11,440 nucleotides of DNA from contig CAMOQY010000030.1 of assembly GCA_946623295.1 (NCBI GenBank), positions 1 through 11,440 of the forward strand, read 5' to 3'. Below are positions 1-6,121 of the stretch, piece after piece (position 1 is the first letter of the stretch; each line of letters begins with the position of its first letter). The position numbers were made by a program, and so were the translations under genes. This stretch comes from an uncultured Lachnospiraceae bacterium. Its GTDB lineage: Bacteria > Bacillota > Clostridia > Lachnospirales > Lachnospiraceae. Below the pieces are notes generated by a model that saw nothing but the letters and a program-made list of their open reading frames with translations, was not told where the DNA came from and did no database searches.

Positions 1-192
1 AGAACAAAGGTCTCCGAAAAATGTCACGATACCGGTTATGGGTGTGATCGCATTGATCGCCGCAACTCCCGATTCGCCGACGAAATACCCTGCGATGATA
101 CTGTCGCAGAGGAGCATGATATACATGACCGCTTTTGTGAATATACCCGACAAAAGCATGGAACGAAATTTTCGTTCGCAAAATCCATTCAT
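1..192 (-). CDS. MATE family efflux transporter, N-terminal fragment
   Basis: Only the first 64 codons are in the window; the gene continues past the left edge. The peptide begins MNGFCERKFRSML and runs into a hydrophobic helix followed by a D-S-I-I-A-G-Y-F-V-G-E-S-G-V-A-A-I-N pattern. This matches the first membrane helix of MATE (multi-antimicrobial extrusion) transporters, where an Asp precedes 'ivaG..G..alaAi'. MATE proteins are cation-coupled drug or metabolite exporters in the cytoplasmic membrane, about 450 residues in all. The start is the ATG at 192, which shares ATGA with the TGA stop of the upstream phosphatase; an AGGAG at 198-202 gives a 5-base spacing. The overlap implies translational coupling to the phosphatase. 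Substrate cannot be inferred. Family call fairly sure, although only the N-terminus is visible. Confidence 0.8.
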   Translation of the reverse strand, partial: MNGFCERKFRSMLLSGIFTKAVMYIMLLCDSIIAGYFVGESGVAAINAITPITGIVTFFGDLCS

Positions 193-1706
193 ATTTTCTC
201 CTGTTCTTTGATAGTCAGAACGACCATTGTAATATCGTCAAACTGGGGAGTACCCTCGGCAAAGGCATTAATATCGTCAAGAATGCTCTTAAGCACCTCT
301 TCTCCCGGTGCGTCTTTTGAATCTTCCAGCACCGTTTCCAGCCGCTTGGTGCCGTAAAGCCCGTTCCCGCGGCTGTGAGCCTCCGTGACTCCGTCGGTAT
401 ACAAAAGCAGACGGTCGCCCGGCTCGAGCCTGATCTCGTCCTGCCTGTATTTCGTAAACTCCATCCCGCCGAGAAACAGTCCGTGTACCTTCTCCACAAG
501 CTCGCAGCGCTGACCCTTACGCCGGAGAACCGGATAATTGTGCCCGGCGTTGGTATACTCAATCGTCATCGTCCGCTTATCGAGAATACCGATCCATGCC
601 GTGGCAAACATACCCTCGTCGTTGTTTTCGCAAAGCCGTGCGTTGACGGCGGTGAAGATCTCCGACGTGGTTTCTTTGGTAAGAGCGTAGTCCCTGATCA
701 TGGTCTTGGCAGTCATCATAAAGAGAGCGGCGGGAGTCCCTTTGCCCGATACGTCGGCTATAAGGAAGCAGATACGGTTTTCGTCAATGGGAAAATAGTC
801 GTAGAAGTCGCCGCCGACCTCCTTTGCGGTGTTCATACTGCCGCGCAGGATTAGCTGCGGGAAATCTTCAAACTCCGGCGCCACAGGCGGCAGTGCGTCC
901 GACTGGATCTTTGACGCGATGCGCAGATCCGTCTGTGTGGATGCCAGCATTTTGCTCTTGTCAATGAATATGACGCAGTACATGATGATCAGCGACATCA
1001 GGACCACTCCGTACTGAGCGGCGTTGCCGAACTGACCTCCCGTCAGCGCGTATTCGATCAGAGGGAACAGAATGAAGGTCAGCGCCGCCGCTTTCTGATT
1101 GCGCGGATTGCGGCTCATAATGATCAGAAGCGCTGTGAGGATCGAGGTCGCGGTAAGGTAGATATCCTCAGCCCAGAAAAAGGCCGATGCCTGATACATC
1201 CCGGAGGCGTCCAGATAAAACGTCGTCGGATAGATAATATTGGATAGCAGGATAAGAGTTTCCAGGACCAGCAAAACGGGGATGATCCTTTCCGCCAGCT
1301 TTGCACTCTTTCCCTCGAAGCCCAGCGTAACCTTTACATAGGAGTAGAAAAGATAGATCATCACAAGGTCGAGCAGTTTGCTGGCCAGACAAAGGGCAAA
1401 ACAGACCGCAGCGCGCTCCGGCACTCCCTCGGTATAATATATCGCTTCATTGACAGCAAAGCAGGCGCTTACCAGAACGATCAGGCTCCTCAGGTATCTG
1501 ATCCCGCTGCCGGTTTGCTTCATGCATCCGAAAAACAGAGCCGCACAGAAAAGAGAGCCGACCGAATCCACGCCGGCGTCAAAGAGGCAATCCTTAAGTC
1601 TCGCATCCGTGAAAAAGGGGACGCTGAGTGTTATGATAAAAGCTGCTGACGCGATGGTAAAGGCAAGTCCGAATACCGCCGCATTTTCTTTCAGTTTCTT
1701 GATCAT
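189..1706 (-). CDS. Membrane-anchored SpoIIE/RsbU-type PP2C serine phosphatase
   Basis: This 505-residue protein has two parts. Residues about 8-248 hold roughly eight hydrophobic segments, a membrane domain with no family I recognise. Residues about 252-505 are a PPM/PP2C phosphatase domain of the SpoIIE group: A271-LPP, E296-VGGDFYD, A317-DVSGKGTPAALFM, N386-AGHN, Y436-TDGVTEA and F489-DDIT. The Asp residues expected to bind Mn/Mg (D300, D318, D438, D490/D491) are all present, so it should be active. Such enzymes dephosphorylate STAS-domain anti-anti-sigma proteins in partner-switching pathways, but no STAS or kinase gene is in view. The start is the ATG at 1706; AAAGGAG at 1720-1726 is 13 bases upstream, a long spacing, and a CTG at 1709 would be closer. 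It lies 102 bases after prfA without a clear terminator between them, and overlaps the MATE gene by 4 bases. Confidence 0.93.
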   Translation of the reverse strand: MIKKLKENAAVFGLAFTIASAAFIITLSVPFFTDARLKDCLFDAGVDSVGSLFCAALFFGCMKQTGSGIRYLRSLIVLVSACFAVNEAIYYTEGVPERAAVCFALCLASKLLDLVMIYLFYSYVKVTLGFEGKSAKLAERIIPVLLVLETLILLSNIIYPTTFYLDASGMYQASAFFWAEDIYLTATSILTALLIIMSRNPRNQKAAALTFILFPLIEYALTGGQFGNAAQYGVVLMSLIIMYCVIFIDKSKMLASTQTDLRIASKIQSDALPPVAPEFEDFPQLILRGSMNTAKEVGGDFYDYFPIDENRICFLIADVSGKGTPAALFMMTAKTMIRDYALTKETTSEIFTAVNARLCENNDEGMFATAWIGILDKRTMTIEYTNAGHNYPVLRRKGQRCELVEKVHGLFLGGMEFTKYRQDEIRLEPGDRLLLYTDGVTEAHSRGNGLYGTKRLETVLEDSKDAPGEEVLKSILDDINAFAEGTPQFDDITMVVLTIKEQEKI

Positions 1707-1808
1707 CAGTCTTACTTTTCTCCTTTCAACCGGCTGCTGTTTTTATGACAAACGCGCTCCGGTAGAAACTCATTGTTGTCAGGTGACGCCCGAAGGAGAG
1801 AACAGATT

Positions 1809-2882
1809 TTAACTACTGCCGAGTCTGAGGAGCTTTTCGGCCTGATCCGCGGCAATGATACTGTCGAGCAGAGGGTCGAGATCGCCGTTCATAATGTCCT
1901 CGATATTGTGGAAATTCTGCTTTATACGGTGATCGGTCACCCTGCTCTGCGGAAAATTGTAGGTGCGGATCTTTTCAGAGCGGTCACCCGTGCCTATCTG
2001 GCTGCGGCGAAGGTCTGCCTCCTCGCTCTGCCTCTTCTCCAGTTCCAGGTCATAGAGCTTTGACCTGAGAAGCCTGAAAGCCTTTTCCTTGTTCTGGAGC
2101 TGGGATTTTTCCGTCTGGCTGTAGATCACGATGCCTGTCGGATAATGCGTAAGCCGCACCGCGGAATCCGTAGTGTTGACGCACTGGCCGCCGTTTCCCG
2201 AGGCACGCATCACATCGATACGTATATCCTTCTCGTCGATCTGGACGTCAAACTCCTCCGCCTCCGGCATCACGGCCACCGTGGCGGTGGAGGTATGTAT
2301 GCGTCCTCCGCTCTCGGTCTCGGGGACTCTCTGCACGCGATGCACTCCGCTCTCGTATTTCATACGCGAATACGCCCCGCGGCCGTTGATCATGAATACG
2401 ACCTCTTTCATGCCCCCGATGCCGTTTTCATTCACGCTGACGAGTTCGCACTTCCATCTGCGTCCCTCAGCGTATTTCACATACATGCGGTAGAGCTCCG
2501 CGGCAAAAAGAGCTGCCTCATCTCCGCCCGCTCCCGCGCGGATCTCCACTACGACATTCTTATCATCGTTCGGATCCCTGGGCAGCAGCAGGACCTTGAT
2601 CTGCTGCTCCAGACTTTCCTGGCGCTCCTTGGCTCCCGAGAGCTCTTCCTTTGCAAGCTGGCGCAGCTCCTCATCGCTCTCATCCTGAAGCATCAGAAGC
2701 GCATCCGCCTCGTCCTGGCGAGCCGCGATAAGACCATTGTAGGCCTCGATAAGAGGCTGCAGCTCGCTCTGTTCCTTCATGAGCGCACGCAGGCGCGCGG
2801 GATCCGAGGCCACGTCGGGCTGGGAAAGCTCGCTCTGTATCTCTTCGTAATGTGCTTTTATCTGTTCGAGTTTATCTGTCAT
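1809..2882 (-). CDS. prfA: Peptide chain release factor 1 (RF1)
   Basis: RF1 recognises UAA and UAG in the ribosomal A site and triggers peptide release. The 357-residue length is normal for RF1. Visible marks are the acidic N-terminal coiled region (residues 1-105), the RAGAGGDEA motif (115-123), the P-x-T stop-recognition tripeptide as PET at 187-189 (RF2 would have SPF), and the catalytic GGQ at 231-233, within the class I release factor signature ASGNGGQCVNTTDSAV. Q233 is the residue PrmC methylates. The start is taken as ATG 2882 (MTDKLEQI), matching the usual RF1 N-terminus; ATG 2891, three codons upstream, is also possible. No strong Shine-Dalgarno is seen for either, only a weak GGGGCG region upstream. 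The gene follows prmC after a 95-base spacer, so it is probably co-transcribed. Confidence 0.97.
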   Translation of the reverse strand: MTDKLEQIKAHYEEIQSELSQPDVASDPARLRALMKEQSELQPLIEAYNGLIAARQDEADALLMLQDESDEELRQLAKEELSGAKERQESLEQQIKVLLLPRDPNDDKNVVVEIRAGAGGDEAALFAAELYRMYVKYAEGRRWKCELVSVNENGIGGMKEVVFMINGRGAYSRMKYESGVHRVQRVPETESGGRIHTSTATVAVMPEAEEFDVQIDEKDIRIDVMRASGNGGQCVNTTDSAVRLTHYPTGIVIYSQTEKSQLQNKEKAFRLLRSKLYDLELEKRQSEEADLRRSQIGTGDRSEKIRTYNFPQSRVTDHRIKQNFHNIEDIMNGDLDPLLDSIIAADQAEKLLRLGSS

Positions 2883-2977
2883 ATCATTCATACCACGCCA
2901 CGCCCCGATCTGCGATCCGTTTATCAAAGGGACCGCAGGCAATACCCGGGCGGTGATCCGACCCCTGAGCGCGGGCT

Positions 2978-3823
2978 TTATTCACATACGATCACGCGGT
3001 CCAGACCCGCGTAATCCTTTATCACTCTTACTTTATCAAAGCCGGCGCCGCTCATCAGCGCGCTTACGTCCTCAGCCTGTTCGCTGCCGATCTCCAGCAG
3101 CAGCGAGCCGCCCTCGCGAAGATGATCCCTCACCTCTCCCGCTATCCTGCGGTAAAAGTCCAGGCCGTCCTCTCCTCCGTCGAGCGCCTCTCTCGGGTCG
3201 TAATCCCTGACCTCGGTCTGCAGACCGTCTATATCGCCGCTCCTGATATACGGAGGATTCGCGGTAATGATATCGAACTTCTCTCCGGCAAACGGCGCAA
3301 ACAGGTCGCCGCATTCAAAGTCTATGTTCACCTTATTTATCTTCGCATTCATTCTGGCGTTGGCGAGAGCCTTTTCGGAGATATCGCCCGCGCTGACCCT
3401 GGAAAACCTTCCGTAGCGCGCGAGGCTGACTGCGATACAGCCCGAGCCCGTGCAGATATCGAGCACGCTGAGCGCCTCTCCTGCCTCATCGCGTCTGTGC
3501 CAGATCTCCATGGCCTCCTGGACGAGGATCTCCGTGTCCGGCCTCGGGATAAGCTCATTGCCGTCCACGACGAATCTGAGCCCCATAAATACAGTATCAC
3601 CGAGGATCAGCTGCAGGGGCTTTCTTGCCGCGCGCAGCTCCAGCGCCTTTCTGAATTTATTTACCACATCGCCCGGGACCTGCTCGGGCAGCACTGCGTA
3701 GATATTCGCGCTGCCGAGCTTTGCCACTCTCGAAAGAATCAGCATCGCGTCCGTAGCCGCACAGTCCACGCCGGCCTGCTCGAGGCGGGTCCTTGCATCT
3801 TTCAGTAATTCTTCATACGTCAT
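2978..3823 (-). CDS. prmC: Release factor glutamine N5-methyltransferase
   Basis: PrmC (HemK) transfers a methyl group from S-adenosylmethionine to the side-chain amide of the GGQ glutamine in RF1 and RF2, improving termination. The 281-residue protein has the N-terminal helical substrate-binding domain (about 1-85), the PrmC linker IPRPDTE (92-98), the SAM-binding loop DICTGSGCIA (122-131), and the catalytic NPPY at 189-192 that contacts the target amide. Length and motif order are typical. The start at ATG 3823 has a GGAGCT at 3831-3836, about 7 bases upstream and inside the last codons of the DUF1385 gene; the two genes are 3 bases apart. Its substrate gene prfA follows directly. Confidence 0.97.
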   Translation of the reverse strand: MTYEELLKDARTRLEQAGVDCAATDAMLILSRVAKLGSANIYAVLPEQVPGDVVNKFRKALELRAARKPLQLILGDTVFMGLRFVVDGNELIPRPDTEILVQEAMEIWHRRDEAGEALSVLDICTGSGCIAVSLARYGRFSRVSAGDISEKALANARMNAKINKVNIDFECGDLFAPFAGEKFDIITANPPYIRSGDIDGLQTEVRDYDPREALDGGEDGLDFYRRIAGEVRDHLREGGSLLLEIGSEQAEDVSALMSGAGFDKVRVIKDYAGLDRVIVCE

Positions 3824-3826
3824 ATC

Positions 3827-4900
3827 TCAAAGCTCCAAAATGCTGTCATCATCCGTCCCCGCATCGGCCGCGGGAACTTCCGCCTCCGGCTCACTTTTTC
3901 CCGGCTCTTCCGGTTCGTTTTTGTCCGGCTCTTCAGGCTCCATTCCAAGGAACGCTCTCCAGTCGAACACGGCCTCCACTGCCGCTATCGCGACCTCTAT
4001 CTGGTCGTCGTCGGGTTCTTTCGTGGTCAGATGCTGAAGCCACATGCCCGGGCGGCTGAGGATATACATGATCCTGGTGTTGCTGCGCCCCGCAAGCTGA
4101 AGGAATTCAAAGGATACCGAAGCTATCACGGGGATCAGCAGCAGGCGGCTCAGCAGCCTCAGAAAGATATTGTCGACGCGGATGAACATAAAGATAAAAA
4201 TGCTGATCAGCATCACTATCAGAAGAAAGCTCGTACCGCAGCGGCGGTGCTCGCGTGAGCTCATGCGCACGTTCTCCACGTTAAGAGGCAGTCCGGTCTC
4301 GATGCAGTTTATGCATTTGTGCTCGGCGCCGTGGTACATGTAGGTGCGGCGTATGTCCTTCATAAAGGAAATGAGCCACACGTAGCCTACGAATATCAGC
4401 ACCCTCACCACGCCCTCCACAAGCGCCAGAACAAAATGCGAATCAGTAAGGTTCTTTATCGGGCTCGCGATCAGCACCGGCAGAAAAGAAAACAGACCTA
4501 TCGCCAGAGCCAGCGAAAGTATCAGAGTTCCGATCAGCATGCCGTTTTCGGTCTTTTCGCGTTTCGCGCGCGCCGCATCGTCCTCGGCCTCTCTCTCCCT
4601 GGCTTCTTCCTCGTCAAGCGAGCTTTCCTCGTAGTACTTTGAGGATTCCATCAGGGTGCTCATCCCGATCCTGAGCGAGCTGACAAAGCTGAATACGCCG
4701 CGGATAAAGGGCCAGCGCATCCAGGGATGGCGGTCCATGATACTGTGGATCTCGTGCACCTGCACGGCTATCTCTCCGTCTCTCTTTCTGACGGCCAGGG
4801 CGTAACGGCTGCGGTTGCGCATCATAATTCCCTCGAGCACAGCCTGCCCGCCTATTCCGGAAAAACAGATCTTCGGTTTTTTGTAATTGCTCTTCTTCAT
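3827..4900 (-). CDS. DUF1385 (YqhQ-like) membrane protein of unknown function
   Basis: The 357-residue protein belongs to DUF1385, the family of Bacillus subtilis YqhQ; its biochemical role is not established. The N-terminus carries the family's hallmark GIGGQAVLEGIMMRNR (15-30). A charged Glu/Arg-rich stretch (90-118) precedes membrane segments at about 121-147, 156-180, 223-242 and 247-268. Between the second and third lies YHGAEHKCINC (189-199) and then EHRRCGTSF (217-225), a cluster of His and Cys that could bind metal. The last 38 residues are an acidic Glu/Pro-rich tail. The start is ATG 4900, with AAGGA about 5 bases upstream; a longer TTG-initiated frame was rejected because it would cross the terminator hairpin. 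The position before prmC-prfA is a recurrent Clostridia/Bacilli arrangement. Confidence 0.92.
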   Translation of the reverse strand: MKKSNYKKPKICFSGIGGQAVLEGIMMRNRSRYALAVRKRDGEIAVQVHEIHSIMDRHPWMRWPFIRGVFSFVSSLRIGMSTLMESSKYYEESSLDEEEAREREAEDDAARAKREKTENGMLIGTLILSLALAIGLFSFLPVLIASPIKNLTDSHFVLALVEGVVRVLIFVGYVWLISFMKDIRRTYMYHGAEHKCINCIETGLPLNVENVRMSSREHRRCGTSFLLIVMLISIFIFMFIRVDNIFLRLLSRLLLIPVIASVSFEFLQLAGRSNTRIMYILSRPGMWLQHLTTKEPDDDQIEVAIAAVEAVFDWRAFLGMEPEEPDKNEPEEPGKSEPEAEVPAADAGTDDDSILEL

Positions 4901-4912
4901 GGCTTCCTTCGC

Positions 4913-4950
4913 AAATAAAAACGGATCGCAGGTCCTCCCTCGCAATCCGT
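4913..4950 (-). terminator. Intrinsic terminator-like hairpin between rpmE and DUF1385
   Basis: Read on the minus strand, ACGGATTGCG (4950-4941) pairs with TGCGATCCGT (4930-4921), a 10-bp stem with two G-U pairs and a 10-base loop (AGGGAGGACC). It is followed at once by TTTTATTT (4920-4913). This is a standard Rho-independent layout. It ends 12 bases before the DUF1385 start codon, so it should limit read-through from rpmE into DUF1385-prmC-prfA or act as an attenuator. No separate promoter for DUF1385 is visible downstream of it. Confidence 0.7.
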
Positions 4951-4958
4951 CTGTATAC

Positions 4959-4998
4959 GAAGAGAGGCAAAGGGACTGATTACCCTTCGCCTCTCTTC
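4959..4998 (-). other. Long perfect-arm hairpin just after the rpmE stop codon
   Basis: GAAGAGAGGC (4998-4989 on minus) pairs perfectly with GCCTCTCTTC (4968-4959). After one C/A mismatch a further 5 bp pair (AAGGG / CCCTT), leaving an 8-base loop. The hairpin begins 7 bases after the rpmE UAG and has no U-tract of its own. It may protect the rpmE mRNA 3' end or form part of a two-hairpin regulatory element with the terminator at 4913-4950. Confidence 0.75.
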
Positions 4999-5005
4999 AG
5001 ATGAT

Positions 5006-5206
5006 CTACTGTAAACCGTATTTCTTGTTGAACTTATCTACACGTCCGCGGGCGGCGGCAGCCTTCTGCTGACCCGTATAGAAGGGGTGGCACTTGGAGC
5101 ACACCTCGACGTGGATCTCGGACTTGGTGGAGCCGGTCACGAACTCGTTACCGCAGTTGCAGGTAACCTTGGCCTGATAGTACTTGGGCTGAATGTCTGC
5201 TTTCAT
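5006..5206 (-). CDS. rpmE: 50S ribosomal protein L31 (zinc-binding form)
   Basis: A 66-residue protein starting MKADIQPKYYQAKVTCNCGN, the standard L31 N-terminus. Cys at 16, 18, 36 and 39 form the CxC...CxxC zinc site, so this is the C+ (zinc-bound) type. The conserved H40-PFYTG and the C-terminal GRVDKFNKKYG are present. L31 sits at the large-subunit central protuberance and bridges to the small subunit. The start is the ATG at 5206 with GAGAGG about 6 bases upstream. It is the only complete gene in the window ending in UAG, a codon read only by RF1. It heads the series leading to prmC and prfA. Confidence 0.97.
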   Translation of the reverse strand: MKADIQPKYYQAKVTCNCGNEFVTGSTKSEIHVEVCSKCHPFYTGQQKAAAARGRVDKFNKKYGLQ

Positions 5207-5275
5207 TTTTTTACCTCTCTCCGGCGGTTTCCGAACGCCGGCTTTGTAACTCGGATTTGCCGTTAAAACGGCAGC
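5207..5275 (-). promoter_or_regulatory. Structured 5' leader of rpmE (possible L31 autoregulatory leader)
   Basis: From the predicted transcription start near 5275 to the rpmE ATG there are about 69 bases with two hairpins. The first is GCCGTT/AACGGC (5272-5259) with a tiny loop. The second is CCGGCG-TT/AA-C-CGCCGG (5239-5219) with a CGGA loop and one bulged C, and it abuts the GAGAGG ribosome binding site. Ribosomal protein leaders of this size are known to bind their own protein product, and L31 leaders have been described in several phyla. Assignment to one of those families is inference. Confidence 0.45.
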
Positions 5276-5281
5276 GTGAAG

Positions 5282-5310
5282 ATTGTAGCACAGGCGAGGC
5301 GCGTATGCAA
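5282..5310 (-). promoter_or_regulatory. Sigma-A promoter for rpmE
   Basis: On the minus strand TTGCAT (5310-5305) and TACAAT (5287-5282) are separated by exactly 17 bases. The -10 is preceded by TGC, giving an extended TGn -10 element. The promoter overlaps no coding sequence: tetR ends at 5328, 18 bases upstream of the -35. It gives a start site near 5275. Confidence 0.75.
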
Positions 5311-5327
5311 GCGTTTTTTGCGTCATT

Positions 5328-5885
5328 TCAGCCGTTTTCCATTCTTCCGATCACTTCCTCGATGGATCCGCGGCAGATCTGGCAGATACGGTGGATCTCC
5401 TCCTCGGAATCACCCTTCATGCCTGTATTGAGCCAGTCGAATACCAGACCCGCGATAAGCGAACGGACAAGCTTGACCGACAGCCTGAAATCATCCTCCG
5501 AGATGCTGTAGCCTTCCAGGAATTTAGTACAGTAGAGCTCCGACAGCGAATCAGCCATGCGCCACATCTGAAATTCAAAGATATTCCGCCCGGCTGAATC
5601 AAACACGTGTCCGATCGCCTTGCGGTTCTTGTCAGAAAACTTCATTATGGCGATGAGACCGTCCTCCAGCGAATCGATGCTGGGATATTTGCGGATGATG
5701 GAATTGAAGATGTCCGTCACAAGCTCGTTAAGAAGCGAAGGGATATCCTCATAATGATAGTAAAAGGTGTTTCTGTTGATCCCGCAGCGCTCCGAGAGGG
5801 ATTTGACGGTGATCTCCGAGAGGGGCTTTTCCCTGAGCATTCTCGCAAAAGTTACCTTGATCGCTTTTTTCGTTATATTGACCAT
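5328..5885 (-). CDS. TetR/AcrR family transcriptional regulator
   Basis: A 185-residue protein with an N-terminal TetR helix-turn-helix domain: ITKKAIKVTFARML (4-17), then ITVKSLSERCGINRNTFYYHYEDI (25-48), in which the recognition helix ends in the diagnostic T-F-Y-Y-H-Y. Residues about 50-185 form a helical ligand-binding and dimerisation domain that I cannot assign to a known ligand class. The start is ATG 5885 with GAGGAG 4 bases upstream; the frame is open further upstream but lacks such a site. It is divergent from the MMPL gene with 236 bases between starts, the usual layout of a repressor controlling its neighbouring pump. In Staphylococcus aureus FarR (TetR) likewise sits divergent to the MMPL-type fatty acid exporter FarE; that parallel is context, not evidence of the same ligand. 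The downstream gene rpmE has its own promoter. Confidence 0.92.
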   Translation of the reverse strand: MVNITKKAIKVTFARMLREKPLSEITVKSLSERCGINRNTFYYHYEDIPSLLNELVTDIFNSIIRKYPSIDSLEDGLIAIMKFSDKNRKAIGHVFDSAGRNIFEFQMWRMADSLSELYCTKFLEGYSISEDDFRLSVKLVRSLIAGLVFDWLNTGMKGDSEEEIHRICQICRGSIEEVIGRMENG

Positions 5886-5989
5886 ACCGCTCCTCAAATT
5901 CTTCTCCGTGCAGTTATCCGTAAAGCGGATCTTATGATACCGCAAAACCGACGATAATCAGCCGTTTTTACAAATACAGCATTTCTATG

Positions 5990-6014
5990 CACGTGTCTGA
6001 AAACCAGACACATG
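5990..6014. promoter_or_regulatory. Palindrome, probable TetR operator
   Basis: GTGTCTG (5993-5999), five bases, CAGACAC (6005-6011) form a perfect 7+7 palindrome. It extends outward to 5990 and 6014 with a single mismatch on each side of the core (CA-c ... a-TG), 25 bp in all. Size and symmetry suit a TetR dimer. It lies 8 bases upstream of the MMPL -35-like element and in the early transcribed part of tetR, so one bound dimer could act on both genes. Confidence 0.65.
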
Positions 6015-6021
6015 ACCGACA

Positions 6022-6051
6022 TTGCATATTTATTTTAACCGCATTTGTAAT
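6022..6051 (+). promoter_or_regulatory. Candidate promoter for MMPL and the heptad protein gene
   Basis: TTGCAT (6022-6027) and TGTAAT (6046-6051) are 18 bases apart, predicting a start near 6058. The -10 is good (5 of 6) and the -35 only moderate. It overlaps the opposite-strand candidate promoter for tetR almost completely. Confidence 0.45.
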
Positions 6052-6060
6052 AAAATGCAA
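6032..6060 (-). promoter_or_regulatory. Candidate promoter for tetR
   Basis: On the minus strand TTGCAT (6060-6055) and TAAAAT (6037-6032) are 17 bases apart, predicting a start near 6025. The TTGCAT element is the mirror image of the one at 6022-6027 on the other strand, so the two promoters are face to face and RNA polymerase could probably occupy only one at a time. Confidence 0.5.
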
Positions 6061-6105
6061 GCCGGGTCTGGGGATGGGATAAAAGCCGTTCCCGGCCTGT
6101 TTTTT
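6061..6105 (+). terminator. Terminator-like hairpin before the MMPL ribosome binding site (possible attenuator)
   Basis: GCCGGG (6061-6066) pairs with CCCGGC (6091-6096), six G-C pairs closing a 24-base loop, and six T (6100-6105) follow three bases later. The AAAGGA ribosome binding site of the MMPL gene begins 5 bases after the T-run. The structure would sit at the extreme 5' end of the MMPL mRNA if the promoter at 6022-6051 is used. The large loop makes it a modest terminator; it could instead be a 5' stabilising hairpin. Confidence 0.45.
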
Positions 6106-6121
6106 ATTGAAAGGACAAGTT

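Noticed and set aside
1707..1808. Terminator or promoter between prfA and the phosphatase gene
   Set aside because: No hairpin with T-run and no convincing -35/-10 pair could be found; only the AAAGGAG binding site is supported.
1809..2882. Release factor 2 rather than 1
   Set aside because: The stop-recognition tripeptide is PET (P-x-T type), not SPF, and there is no in-frame UGA frameshift site.
2883..2942. TTG-initiated extension of prfA giving 377 residues
   Set aside because: The extra residues do not resemble RF1, and the usual 357-residue length is reached from ATG 2882.
2145..3014. Long open frame (289 codons) on the plus strand opposite prfA
   Set aside because: It is a His/Arg/Leu-rich antisense shadow of a highly conserved gene, with no recognisable domain and no ribosome binding site.
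3122..3808. 228-codon plus-strand frame opposite prmC
   Set aside because: Antisense shadow; prmC is intact with all motifs, and the antisense product resembles nothing.
5207..5326. N-terminal extension of rpmE up to 5326
   Set aside because: The extension would be translated from DNA that holds the rpmE promoter and leader, and L31 proteins start at MK.DI.P.Y as at 5206.
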